From CANJDH01 sp964443245 (GTDB lineage Bacteria > Pseudomonadota > Gammaproteobacteria > Burkholderiales > JAEUOS01): a stretch of 64,000 nt of DNA. Numbering within the stretch: position 1 is the stretch's first letter; every line of letters starts with the position of its first letter. The position numbers and the translations under genes were made by a program. The notes beneath the pieces were generated by a model. That model did not search any database. It had not been told where the DNA came from and worked only from the letters and a program-made list of their open reading frames with translations. Positions 15,668-25,800 of this stretch are shown here, in pieces. The stretch covers positions 62,001 to 126,000 of the forward strand of contig CAYUEG010000001.1 in NCBI GenBank assembly GCA_964443245.1. The letters run 5' to 3'.

Positions 15668-16960
15668 ATGCTGGCCATGACCCTCTTCCTTCGCCGTTTT
15701 CTTGCGGGTGCCCTCCTGACCCTGGCCTGGGCCGCATCTTCTTCGCACGCCCAGACCACGATTGAAATCATTGGCGGCGGCTCGCAGCAGTATCCGATCG
15801 CGGTCACCAATTTTCCCGGTGAGGCCGCGCTGCCTCACGTGGTTTCCCAGATCGTCCGTGATGACTTGAACCGCAGTGGGCTGTTCAAGCTGGTCGATGC
15901 CTCCAACCAGCCGGTACCGGCAGACGCCACCCAGGTTCGATTTCCCGACTGGAAGGCACGCGGCGCCGAGTTTCTCGCCTTTGGCAGGATCGTCCCGGCC
16001 GCAGACGGCCGGATTGTGGCCCGTGTGCAATTGGTGGATGTCGCAAAGCAGCAGGAACTTGCCAATTTTTCCTACGCGCTCACGACCCAGCAGGCCCGCG
16101 CGACTGCCCACCGCATCGCCGATGACATCTACGAGAAGATCACGGGCGAGAAGGGCTTCTTCAACACCAAGATTGCGTATGTCAAAAAAGCGGGAGCCCG
16201 CTTTGACCTGATCGTTGCCGACAGCGATGGCCAGAACGAGCAATCGGCACTGACCTCGCGTGAGCCGATCATTTCACCGCGCTGGTCGCCGGATGGCACG
16301 CGGCTGGCCTATGTGTCCTTCGAAAACAAGAAGCCGCAGATATGGGTGCACGAGATCTATACCAGCAAACGCACGCTGGTGGCCAATTTCCGTGGCAGCA
16401 ATAGTGCGCCGGCGTGGTCACCTGACGGCTCCACCATCGCCATGGCACTGACACTGACCGGCGGCACACAGATTTACACGGTACCCGCCGCCGGGGGTGA
16501 GCCGCGTCGGTTGACCAACTCCAGCGGAATCGATACGGAACCGACTTACGCACCGGATGGCTCAATCTACTTTACTTCGGACCGTGGCGGCGGACCACAG
16601 ATCTACCGCATGGCCGCTGGCGGTGGGGAGGCACGCCGCATTACCTTCAAGGGCAGCTACAACGTCAGCCCGCGAGTCAGCCCCGATGGCAAGACATTGG
16701 CCTATGTCACGCGAACCAGTGGCCAGTTCCAGGTAGCCACGCAAAGCCTCGAGACGCAGGGACAGGAAATCACCCTGACGGATACGGTAAAGGACGAAAG
16801 TCCGAGCTTTTCGCCGAATGGGCGCATGATTCTTTACGCCACTGAAATTGGCGGACGCGGTGTACTCGCCACCGTATCCAAGGACGGCCTGGTCAAGCAG
16901 CGCATCTCGGTAACCGCCGCCGACGCGCGTGAGCCTGCCTGGGGTCCGTTTGCAAAGTAG
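15668..16960 (+). CDS. tolB: Tol-Pal system beta-propeller protein TolB
   Basis: A periplasmic TolB of 430 residues, the same length as the E. coli protein. A signal peptide (FLRRFLAGALLTLAWAASSSHA) is followed by the TolB N-terminal domain and a six-bladed propeller with repeated WSPDG/FSPNG blade motifs (SPRWSPDG, APAWSPDG, EPTYAPDG, SPRVSPDG, SPSFSPNG). It links Pal to the TolQRA machine. The ATG at 15668 directly follows the tolA stop and is preferred over the longer reading; the ATG at 15677 is a possible alternative. Confidence 0.97.
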   Translation: MLAMTLFLRRFLAGALLTLAWAASSSHAQTTIEIIGGGSQQYPIAVTNFPGEAALPHVVSQIVRDDLNRSGLFKLVDASNQPVPADATQVRFPDWKARGAEFLAFGRIVPAADGRIVARVQLVDVAKQQELANFSYALTTQQARATAHRIADDIYEKITGEKGFFNTKIAYVKKAGARFDLIVADSDGQNEQSALTSREPIISPRWSPDGTRLAYVSFENKKPQIWVHEIYTSKRTLVANFRGSNSAPAWSPDGSTIAMALTLTGGTQIYTVPAAGGEPRRLTNSSGIDTEPTYAPDGSIYFTSDRGGGPQIYRMAAGGGEARRITFKGSYNVSPRVSPDGKTLAYVTRTSGQFQVATQSLETQGQEITLTDTVKDESPSFSPNGRMILYATEIGGRGVLATVSKDGLVKQRISVTAADAREPAWGPFAK

Positions 16961-17004
16961 TTGGTCCGACCGTTTCATCCACCAAGAACAACCAGGAGAA
17001 CTCC

Positions 17005-17535
17005 ATGAAAAGCCCCTTGATTGCCGCGATTGTTGCAGCGTTGCTCGTCGCCGCCTGCTCATCCGCCCCGACGCAGCCCCCCGTCGAAATCAAGGACGCC
17101 GGGAGTGGCAGCACACCCACCCCGCCAAAGCCGGAAGCGCCGCCCGCCAGTACCGGCCAGATCAAGCCGGTCGATGCCACGGTGCGGGACGAGTTCAACC
17201 CGCTCAAGGAGTACAGCATCTACTTCGAGCTCGACAAGTACGATGTGTCGGACAAGTATCTGGCCACGGTACGCGCCCACGCCAACTACATGCAGAAGAA
17301 TCCGGCGCAGCGTGCCTCAGTACAGGGCAACACGGACGAGCGCGGCAGCCGCGAGTACAACCTTTCACTCGGCCAAAAGCGGGCAGAGGCGGTCAAACGA
17401 CTGCTCGTCACCATGGGAGCCAGGGAATCCCAGATTGAAGCGGTCAGTTTTGGCGAGGAAAAGCCCAAAGCGCCGGGCCGTGACGAAGCAGCGTGGGCAG
17501 AGAATCGCCGCGCTGACATCACTTACTCGCGCTAA
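17005..17535 (+). CDS. pal: Peptidoglycan-associated lipoprotein Pal
   Basis: A 176-residue outer-membrane lipoprotein. The lipobox LVAAC gives the lipidated Cys18, followed by a Pro-rich linker (about 25-55). An OmpA-like peptidoglycan-binding domain follows, with the meso-DAP-binding segment NTDERGSREYNLSLGQKRA. It anchors the outer membrane to the wall and is recycled by Tol. An AGGAGA ribosome-binding site precedes the ATG. Confidence 0.97.
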   Translation: MKSPLIAAIVAALLVAACSSAPTQPPVEIKDAGSGSTPTPPKPEAPPASTGQIKPVDATVRDEFNPLKEYSIYFELDKYDVSDKYLATVRAHANYMQKNPAQRASVQGNTDERGSREYNLSLGQKRAEAVKRLLVTMGARESQIEAVSFGEEKPKAPGRDEAAWAENRRADITYSR

Positions 17536-17601
17536 CGCTTCATCTTCGATCACCTTCGTCGGGATTGTTTGCAGGATCCTTCCTCTACGAGATTCTTCCT
17601 T

Positions 17602-18441
17602 ATGGCACCACGATCCACCTTTCTCGCTCGCCCGCCGGCGCGCCCGTTTGGGGCATCGCTACCAGTTGTTTTGGCGATAGCTTGCCTTGCCGTCACACCG
17701 GCCCATGCCCAGCTGTTCAAGGATGATGAACTTCACAAGAGAACCGGGCAGTTGGAAGCGCAGCGCAGCGCAGATCTGCGTCGGATCGAGGCGCAGGAGA
17801 ATCGCGCGACCACGCTGGAAAATCGCGCCACGGCCCAAGAGGGACGCGCTGAGCAGCAGGCCAAGGTCTTGGTCGATCTGACGCAGCAGATCGAGGCCTT
17901 GCGCGGCGAGATTGCCAGATTGCGTGGGCAGATCGAGGTGCTCACCAACGACATCGAGAATGCCCAGAAACGGCAGCGGGACTTTTACACCGATCTGGAT
18001 GCACGCTTGCGCAAGGTGGAGCCACCGCCGCCGCCCACACCTGGCGAGAAGCCGAAGCCGCCGACGGCTGAAGAGCAGAAAAGTTACGACAACGGCCTCA
18101 ACCTGGTCAAGACCAGCAATTTCAAGGCGGCGCTTGATGCCTTTGGCGCCTTCCTGCGCCTCTACCCCAACAGCCAGTTGACGCCTTCGGCGCAATACTG
18201 GATCGGCAATTCGCACTTTGCGCTGCGCGACTTCAAGGCCGCCATTGCTGCCCAGCAACGCGTGGTGGAACTCTGGCCCGATGACCCCAAAGCGCCGGAT
18301 GCCCTGCTCAATATTTCCTCCGCCCACACCGAAATGAAGGACATCAGATCGGCGCGTGCCGTGATTGAAGATCTGATCAAGCGCTATCCCCAGAGCGACG
18401 CCGCCAAGACCGGCGCCGATCGCCTCAAGCGCCTGCGGTAG
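17602..18441 (+). CDS. cpoB: Cell division coordinator CpoB (YbgF, tol-pal associated)
   Basis: A 279-residue periplasmic protein that coordinates Tol with peptidoglycan synthesis at the septum. It has a signal peptide ending ...TPAHA-Q, an N-terminal trimerising coiled coil (about 30-115, many E/Q/R heptads), a Pro-rich linker (PPPPPTPGEKPKPP) and three TPR-like repeats to the end. The ATG at 17602 was chosen because the signal peptide follows it; an in-frame TTG at 17569 would add 11 residues. It is the last canonical tol-pal gene. Confidence 0.92.
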   Translation: MAPRSTFLARPPARPFGASLPVVLAIACLAVTPAHAQLFKDDELHKRTGQLEAQRSADLRRIEAQENRATTLENRATAQEGRAEQQAKVLVDLTQQIEALRGEIARLRGQIEVLTNDIENAQKRQRDFYTDLDARLRKVEPPPPPTPGEKPKPPTAEEQKSYDNGLNLVKTSNFKAALDAFGAFLRLYPNSQLTPSAQYWIGNSHFALRDFKAAIAAQQRVVELWPDDPKAPDALLNISSAHTEMKDIRSARAVIEDLIKRYPQSDAAKTGADRLKRLR

Positions 18442-18451
18442 TCGTGCACAG

Positions 18452-19567
18452 ATGAACGAGGCTGCCGTCGCGACACTCGCCTCCACCGTCGTGTGGAGTG
18501 GTTTTGGTTTGGCATTCGTGTTTGGCGTGGTCGCCCAGCGTTCGAATTTCTGCACCATGGGCGCGGTGTCAGACATCGTCAACATGGGGGACTGGACCCG
18601 CATGCGCATGTGGCTGACAGCCATCGCGGTGGCGATTCTCGGCACTCACGCGCTGGCAGTGAGCGGCGCGATTGACCTTTCCAAATCCATTTACACCGGG
18701 CCCAACCTGAACTGGCTCTCCCACATAGTCGGTGGGCTGGCATTTGGTTTTGGCATGACATTGGCCTCCGGCTGCGGCAGCAAGACATTGCTGCGTATCG
18801 GAGGCGGCAGCCTGAAATCGGTAGTCGTGTTTCTGGCGCTCGGTATTGCCGCCTACATGACGCTCAAAGGCTTGTTTGGCGTCTGGCGCGTAAGCATGCT
18901 TGATCCCGTGCGTATCACGCTTGCCGGATCGCAAGACCTTCCGGCGATCCTCGCGCGCGCCGGGCTCGGCGGCAAGGCCACGCTGCAGATGGTTGTACCA
19001 GCCCTGATCGGCGGTAGCCTGCTCGCATTCGCCCTGGCATCGCGCGAGTTCCGCACACTTGAATCGCTTGGCTCTGCACTGGTAGTTGGGCTGGTGATCG
19101 TGGGTGGTTGGTATGTGTCGGGCAAGATCGGGTACATCGCCGAAGACCCAAAGACACTAGAGGAGGCCTTTCTGGCCACTAATTCGGGGCGCATGGAATC
19201 ACTTTCCTACGTAGCGCCGATCGCCTATACACTGGAATGGCTGATGCTTTACAGCGACAAGAGCAAGGTCGTCTCGTTCGGTATCGCTTCGGTGTTTGGT
19301 CTCATCGCCGGCTCGTTCGCCTATTCCATGCTCAGCAAAACCTTCCGCTGGGAGGGGTTCCGCGATGCCGAAGACACGGCGAATCACCTGGTTGGAGGCG
19401 CCTTGATGGGCTTTGGCGGTGTCACTGCCCTGGGTTGTACCGTAGGGCAGGGACTAAGCGGCGTTTCGACCCTCGCGGTCGGCTCCGTGCTGACGCTTGC
19501 CGCGATCGTCGCCGGCTCCTGGGCGGCATTCCAGTACCAGATCTGGCGTCTCGAAAAAACAGGCTGA
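18452..19567 (+). CDS. YeeE/YedE (TsuA)-family thiosulfate/sulfur-compound importer
   Basis: A 371-residue membrane protein with about nine or more hydrophobic helices, of the family in which YeeE/TsuA imports thiosulfate. The three family cysteine motifs are intact: RSNFCTMG (Cys34), ASGCGSKT (Cys108) and ALGCTVGQG (Cys329). In TsuA such cysteines relay thiosulfate through the channel. The protein is a full two-repeat form. It starts only 10 bases after cpoB, so it is likely co-transcribed with tol-pal, an unusual position. No YeeD/TusA-like partner gene is nearby. Substrate assignment is by family. Confidence 0.85.
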   Translation: MNEAAVATLASTVVWSGFGLAFVFGVVAQRSNFCTMGAVSDIVNMGDWTRMRMWLTAIAVAILGTHALAVSGAIDLSKSIYTGPNLNWLSHIVGGLAFGFGMTLASGCGSKTLLRIGGGSLKSVVVFLALGIAAYMTLKGLFGVWRVSMLDPVRITLAGSQDLPAILARAGLGGKATLQMVVPALIGGSLLAFALASREFRTLESLGSALVVGLVIVGGWYVSGKIGYIAEDPKTLEEAFLATNSGRMESLSYVAPIAYTLEWLMLYSDKSKVVSFGIASVFGLIAGSFAYSMLSKTFRWEGFRDAEDTANHLVGGALMGFGGVTALGCTVGQGLSGVSTLAVGSVLTLAAIVAGSWAAFQYQIWRLEKTG

Positions 19568-19616
19568 TGGGCGCGGTTATTTCTCAGCGATTTTCAAGGC
19601 CAACCCTTCTCAGCCA

Positions 19617-19646
19617 TTGACTGGCGAGCCCGAACTACGATATAAT
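19617..19646 (+). promoter_or_regulatory. Sigma-70-type promoter of tRNA-Lys
   Basis: A -35 box TTGACT (19617-19622) and a perfect -10 box TATAAT (19641-19646) are separated by 18 bases. The mature tRNA begins 12 bases past the -10 box, so transcription starts just upstream of it. Confidence 0.85.
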
Positions 19647-19658
19647 TTTTGGCTCTTT

Positions 19659-19734
19659 GGGTCGTTAGCTCAGTTGGTAGAGCAGCGGACTTTTAATCCG
19701 TTGGTCGTTGGTTCGAATCCAACACGGCCTACCA
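19659..19734 (+). tRNA. tRNA-Lys (anticodon UUU)
   Basis: A 76-base cloverleaf. The acceptor stem GGGTCGT pairs with ACGGCCT (a G-U pair at each of positions 1:72 and 4:69). The D arm is GCTC...GAGC, and the anticodon stem GCGGA/TCCGT holds loop CTTTTAA with anticodon TTT. The T arm is GTTGG-TTCGAAT-CCAAC, the discriminator base is A, and the CCA end is encoded. Confidence 0.97.
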
Positions 19735-19755
19735 AGATTTCCCCTCTCGGGGAGC

Positions 19756-19786
19756 AAAAAGGGTCCAGGTTTCCTGGGCCCTTTTT
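19756..19786. terminator. Intrinsic terminator after tRNA-Lys
   Basis: The arms AAAAAGGGTCCAGG and CCTGGGCCCTTTTT around a 3-base loop form a strong stem (one G-T mismatch-type pair) with a T-run at the end. The A-run on the other side lets it serve the convergent chpA transcript as well. Confidence 0.88.
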
Positions 19787-19893
19787 GTTTGTCTTGGACC
19801 TTCCACCTTGATCACCGGGTCACCTCGTTACCGCCTCAGCCTCCACTCGCTAGGACGAAAGCGGGGCTCTCGACACCTTCAGCTTCGATGGGT

Positions 19894-22800
19894 TCAGGCG
19901 ACCACGACGGTATCGTCAGCGCGGTTCTTGACCAGATACGCAATGTGCTCAAGCAACTCTTCCTCCTGATAAGGTTTGCCGAGGAACACGTTGACGCCAA
20001 TTTCCATCGCGTAATTGCGATGCTTGTCCGCCGTGCGTGAGGTAATCATGATCACCGGGATACGCTTGAGCTTGTCATTGCCGCGCACATTGCGGGTCAG
20101 ATCGAAACCGTCCATCCGTGGCATTTCAACATCAACCAGCATCACGTCGGGGCGCAACTCTTCCAGTTGTTCGAGCGCATCGATACCGTCCTTCGCAGTC
20201 AGCACCTGGTAATCCTCGCGCGCCAACAGACGCGAAGTGATCTTGCGCACCGTCAGGGAGTCATCCACCACCATCACCGTCGGCCTCGTCGATACAGGCA
20301 TTGGCGCGGCGATGGTCGGCGCAACGGATGCGGGCGCAACCTCTGCGCCACCGGCATTGGCTGCATCCTGACTTGTCGCTGCAGATGCCGCAGACATGAG
20401 GGAAAGCGCAACCGGGTTCAGGATCAGGATGATCTGGCCGCTACCCAGAACCGTCGCCCCAGCTACGCCGGAAACGCGTGCCAGTTGCGGGCCGATATTC
20501 TTGACTACCGCCTCCTGGTTACCCAGCATCTCGTCGACGTGGATCGCCGCACGCTGGGTGCCCGAACGCAGCAACAGAATCGGCGTGAAGCGCTGCAACT
20601 CGGCTGCTTGTGCAGGATCCCCCAACAAGCGCGGCAGATAATTGAGCGGGTAGGAACGCCCCAACCACTCGACATTCCCGGCAGCATAACTGCGTTCCAG
20701 CTCGTCGGCCTTGATTTGCCGAACCTGCTCGACCATTGCAGCGGGCACCGCAAACGTTCTGGATCCGGCACGAATCAGCACCACCTGGGTCACGGCCAAC
20801 GTCAGCGGCAGGTAGATCGTGAAACGTGACCCCTTGCCCGGGGTGAAATCCACCTCCACCCGGCCACCCAGGGCCGTGACCTCCGCCCTGACCACGTCCA
20901 TGCCGACACCACGGCCCGCCACTTCACTCACTTCAGCAGCCGTGGAAAAGCCGGCGGCAAAGATGAACTCGGCGATTTGCTGATCCGTCAGGGCATCACC
21001 TTCCTGCATCAGACCATTGGCGATCGCCTTGGCACGGATGCGTGCAACATTCAAGCCCTGGCCGTCATCTTCGAACACCAGCACGAACTCATTGCCTTCC
21101 TGCCGTGCCGACAGGCCGATCTGACCAATCTCTTCCTTGCCGGCTGCGGTACGCGCCTGTGGCGTCTCCAGGCCGTGCGCAATCGCATTGCGCAACAGAT
21201 GCTCAAAAGGCCCGGTCATCCGCTCAAGCACCGAGCGGTCAATTTCGGTCTGGGTCCCCTTGATATCCAGGTTGGCACGTTTGCCCAGTTCCTTGGCGGT
21301 TTGGCGCACCACCCGATACAGCCGCTCGGCAACGTTGTTGAACGGCACCATGCGCACGCGCATCAGGTCGTTCTGCAAGTCTCGCGACAACCGGCTCTGA
21401 GAGAGCAGCGCCGCATCGGCTTCGTCAAGGTTGCGCAGGAGATTTTGCTGCACCGTCGCCACATCGTTGACCGACTCGGCCATCGAACGGGTGATCTCCT
21501 GCAGGCGAGAAAAGCGGTCGAACTCAAGCGGATCAAAGGCGCCGTGCTTTTCCTCCACCTCCCGCTTGCGCGACTGCATCTGCGTCTCGGCCGCAATTTC
21601 CACCTCTCGCAATTGCGCGCGCAACTTGATCAGGTTGTCTGTCAAGTCCTTGAGGCTGGTCTTGACCGCGCGCATCTCCCCCTCGATCCGGCTACGCGCA
21701 ATCGCCACTTCACCTGCCTCGTTGACCAGACGATCGATCACGTCTGCACGGACGCGCAACATCGCCTTCGCGTCTTCGGCCGCCTTGGCCGAAGCGGTCG
21801 CCGCATGCACCGGCGCCGCCGCAGCAGCTGCGGCGGCCTCGACGATGGGGGCAGCTGCGTCAAACGCACGCACCAGCTTGGAAGCATCATCTTCCGAAAT
21901 GGCCTCGCGACTGGCCTGTGCCATGGTCGCCTTGTCCGCCGGATCGTAATTGCGCAACCGCTCCATCAGCATGGTGGTGCGGTCGTAAGACGAAAACAGT
22001 CCTTCAAAAATTGCGGGCGGAATCTGCGGCAGGCCCAGCGCATTCTCGACCCGCGTTTCCATGCTGTGGGTCAGCTGGCCCAAGGCCATTGCCCCAGCCA
22101 TGCGCGCCGAGCCCTTGAGCGTGTGCAGGGAACGCTGCAATGCCTTGGCGTCGCCACCTTCGGCCCACGCCCTCAGCTCTTCGCCAATGCGCGGCATCAG
22201 CTCGTTCGCCTCTTCCATGAAAATGGGCAAAAGCTGCTCATCAATGTCGTCGTCAAGACGCTCCTGACGCCGCTCGCTGGTGTCAAAGCCACGCGCCTGC
22301 AACTCCTCGTCGGAAAGCGGCTGGTTGGCTGGCTGTTCCGCCGCTGCCGGTTCTCCCTGCGGGGGAGTATCGCGCCGCGCAAGCTGCTCGAAGGCAGCGG
22401 TGGCAAGTGCGCCGGTTGCGGCTGCCAGAATCGTGCGATCTCCCAACCCAGGCTCCGCCGCCACCGGAACCGCCGCCACCGGAGCCGCTGGCGCCACCGC
22501 GTCGATAAACGCCAATGGCGGAGGGGTGTCGTCGGGTGTTGCGTCCGGTATCGGTGCCGCCTCTGCCAGCGGCAGGGACAGGCTTTCAATGTGAAAGGAA
22601 GCATCGGTCTCGACCGGCTGATCCGCCACGGGTTCGGACGGCAACGCACTCGGCGCAGCAGCGAGCGCTCCCATGTCGAGGGTAAAGTCGTTCGACGGGG
22701 AGGGCAATACCGTCGGTTCAGCTTGCTGCTGTACCGTCTCAGCAAGCGCCCCAAAATCGATCTGCAGGCCTTCCGCACCCGAAGAGGGCGCCACCGAAGC

Positions 22801-25800
22801 CTCCGGGAGAGGAGGTTCGATCGGCGCCCCGGGAGCAGTGGCCATCGGCAACTCAAAGCTTGCCAATAGCGGCTCGGGAGCCTCTTCGGCCACACTCGAC
22901 AACTCGGCACGACGCAGTTCAAGCAGCTTCTGCAGCTCGGGATGCGTCGGCGGCTCGCGCAACTCGCGCACTGCCTGCACCATGCTCTCAAGCGCATCAA
23001 CGCTACGCCCTGCAAGCACGGAATCCGCCTCGGACAGCGCAAGCCTTGCGCCCTTGGCAGCCACCAGCATCAATTCGAATGCACGTCCAAGCTCGTTGAG
23101 TTTGGCGAAATTGACCGTGCCGGCAATGCCGGCCAGCGTATGGGCAGCACGTACGAATTCATCACGTGGCGGCTGCGGCTCCTCTGCCAGTGAAGCCAGT
23201 TCCCGGCGCATGGTGGCGAGATGAGAGGCTGCCTCATCCACAAAGATGTTGTACAGCGCGGGACTGACACGAATGTCGCCGATCACGATGCTCTTGTCGA
23301 ACGGCACCGCCGGCGCCGATGCCGGTTCTTCTGCAGCGCTCGTGCCCAATGTCAGCGCAGGCGCAGCGTCCTCAATCAGCAGGGTCATCGGTTGTGGCGC
23401 TTCCTCGATGACCGGGATTGCCACGTTCAGTGCAAGTTCTGGCTCCACCGGCGTTACCGGTTCCACCGGAAGCGCAGGCGCAACCGCTGGCGGGGCAGCG
23501 GGAGCTGCCGCGGCCGTCGGGGCCGCTCCCGACTGTACCTGCTGCGCAGCCGCGATCAGCTGGCGCCCGTCGATGCTGGAGGCACCCTTTGCCACCAGGT
23601 CACCCACCCAGCGAACGAACAGCGCATGGGCCGATTCGATCAGATCAAGAAGCGTGGAGTTGACCGGCTTGGACTCCTGCAACCATTGATTCATGGTTTG
23701 CTCGATGCTCCAGGCCGCTTCGCCAAAACGCATCAGGCCGACCATGCGACCGCTTCCCTTGAGGGTATGGAAGCCACGCCGAACGGTGGTCAGATTTTCC
23801 TTGTGCCCCGGATCAGCCTTGACCTTGGCAACGTGGTCCGCGATGGTCTGCAGCACCTCCTCTGCTTCCTCGAGGAAAATGGCCAGCAACTCGGCGTCCA
23901 CTGCCTCTTCGGGAAGCGGCGGTGGCTCTTCCGCTACGACAACGGGTGCGGCAACAGGCTCGACAGCCGGGGCGGCGGGAGCTGGCGCAAGTCGGGCGCC
24001 GGCCGGCGCGATCTTCGCCATCACCTGTTCCAGATCGGCCATCGCAGCTGCGTCCGCGCCTTGGCCCAAACTGCCAAGAGCCTGCGCAGCCAGTTTGCGC
24101 AGGGCAGGATCATCGACCAGATCGGCGTCGCTCTTTACCGCCTCGAGGCTCGCCTTCAGTTCGGCAGACAGCACCGCATCCTGAGGTTGCAGCCGCCAGG
24201 CATCAAAAATGGCGCGCGCGTCACGCTTTTCCTGCTCCAGCTCTGCTTCTACCGTCTGCGTTGGAGCTTCGCGCGGTTCAGCCGACTTTTTTTCCGGAGC
24301 GTCCGCCCCCTCCTCCAAACCTGCGACAGAACCGGGTTCATGACCATCCTTGGCGTCACCATCTGAGCCGCTCCGCGACCCGGGCGCAGCAGGATGCATG
24401 ATCTGATCGAAGTCCGGCGCACCGTGCTGCAAGGCTTCGACATAAAAGCCCAGTGCGCTCATGACCTGGGCAACTTTCTCGAAATCCTCTGCCGCCGGCG
24501 CGTAGTCGGCCTGAGCGAAGCGGGCTATGTCCGCCTGGCAGCCAGCCAGTGCAGCCACCGCCTTGTCCGACCCGAGGATTGTCAGCGCACCCAGTACCTG
24601 ACGAATCTGGGTATCCAGCGCGGGAAGTTCGGTACGCTTGCCGGCGTCACGGAAAAATCCGTCGAGCGTCGTTTCGATGCTGCCCAGGTTGCTCTTGATC
24701 TCACTGACGACCTGCGCCATCAACAGGCGCTCCTGCGCCTTGCGCGTCATCTCGTCGAGCAGTGGAACAGCGGCGGCTTCGGACACCTGGCCCGCCAGGC
24801 TCGCCTTGAGCCGAGCCCCCATCGCCGCCACCTGGGCGGTGAATTCCTCATTGAGCCGCGAAAAGTTGTCGGCGGCATTCTCGGCCAGCAACAGTGCGGT
24901 AGCCGTTTCGAGCGCAATCGATTCGGTCACGCTGCCGGGATTTTCCGAAATCCAGACCGTGACAGTCGAAATGGCATTTGCCAGGCGGGCAAACTCGGGA
25001 TGCCCCAGCGCAGCTGTCTTTTCCTTGAGCAAAGTGGCCTGATCGCGAAAGCCGGACAGCTCGTGCGTCTGGCCGGCAGAGAACTTGTTCCATTTGTCCT
25101 TCGCACCGGCGAGAATCTCGCGGATGGTGCGCAAATGGATCTCCTTCGGATCTGACTGCGTTCTGTCCTGAATCTTTTCGGGTACGGCCCCTTCCAGGTG
25201 ATAGAACTTGCGCAACTCCTTGACGGAGCCGGTGTCAGCCCTGCTCTTGGCGACAAAATACAGCGCATCGCGCATCAGTCGCTCGGCAACGTTCTGCGAG
25301 CCTTCCATCAGCCGCTTCATCTGCAGGTCGATCCGCGCGCAAAGACGCTTGGCCTCCAGCGGCGCCGCATCGCCGGCGTCCTGCAGTGTCTCGGTAAAAC
25401 CGATGGTGATCCACCAGAAAGCGCGATGCTGCGGCAGCGCCTGGGTGCGTTCGATCGCTCGCACCGACTCAAGCATGTCTTTCAGGGCTGCCGAATCGCC
25501 ATGATTGCGCAGCCACCGCAACAACCCGCCCTGGAAGCGACGGCGCTGCGACAGCACATGCTCCTTCATGTCCGCCGGCAGATCCGTGACCTCGCGTTTC
25601 GGTGGGCGCGCTGAAAGATCGGGGAAAAACAAATCCGACTCGGCGATCCGCTCGGCACCACTCACCTGCATGACACGACGGTAGGCCGGGAACAGGCGCA
25701 CCGGCTGGTGCGGCGCACCCTCCACCAGCTCGTTCAGATACTCGGTCAGCGCAACGAAAGCTTCCTTGAGGGCTCCTGCAGCGGCCTGGTCAAACACCAC

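Noticed and set aside
20977..22869. A 630-residue plus-strand frame opposite chpA
   Set aside because: It is antisense to the kinase and Hpt region, with shadow-type composition and no family motif.
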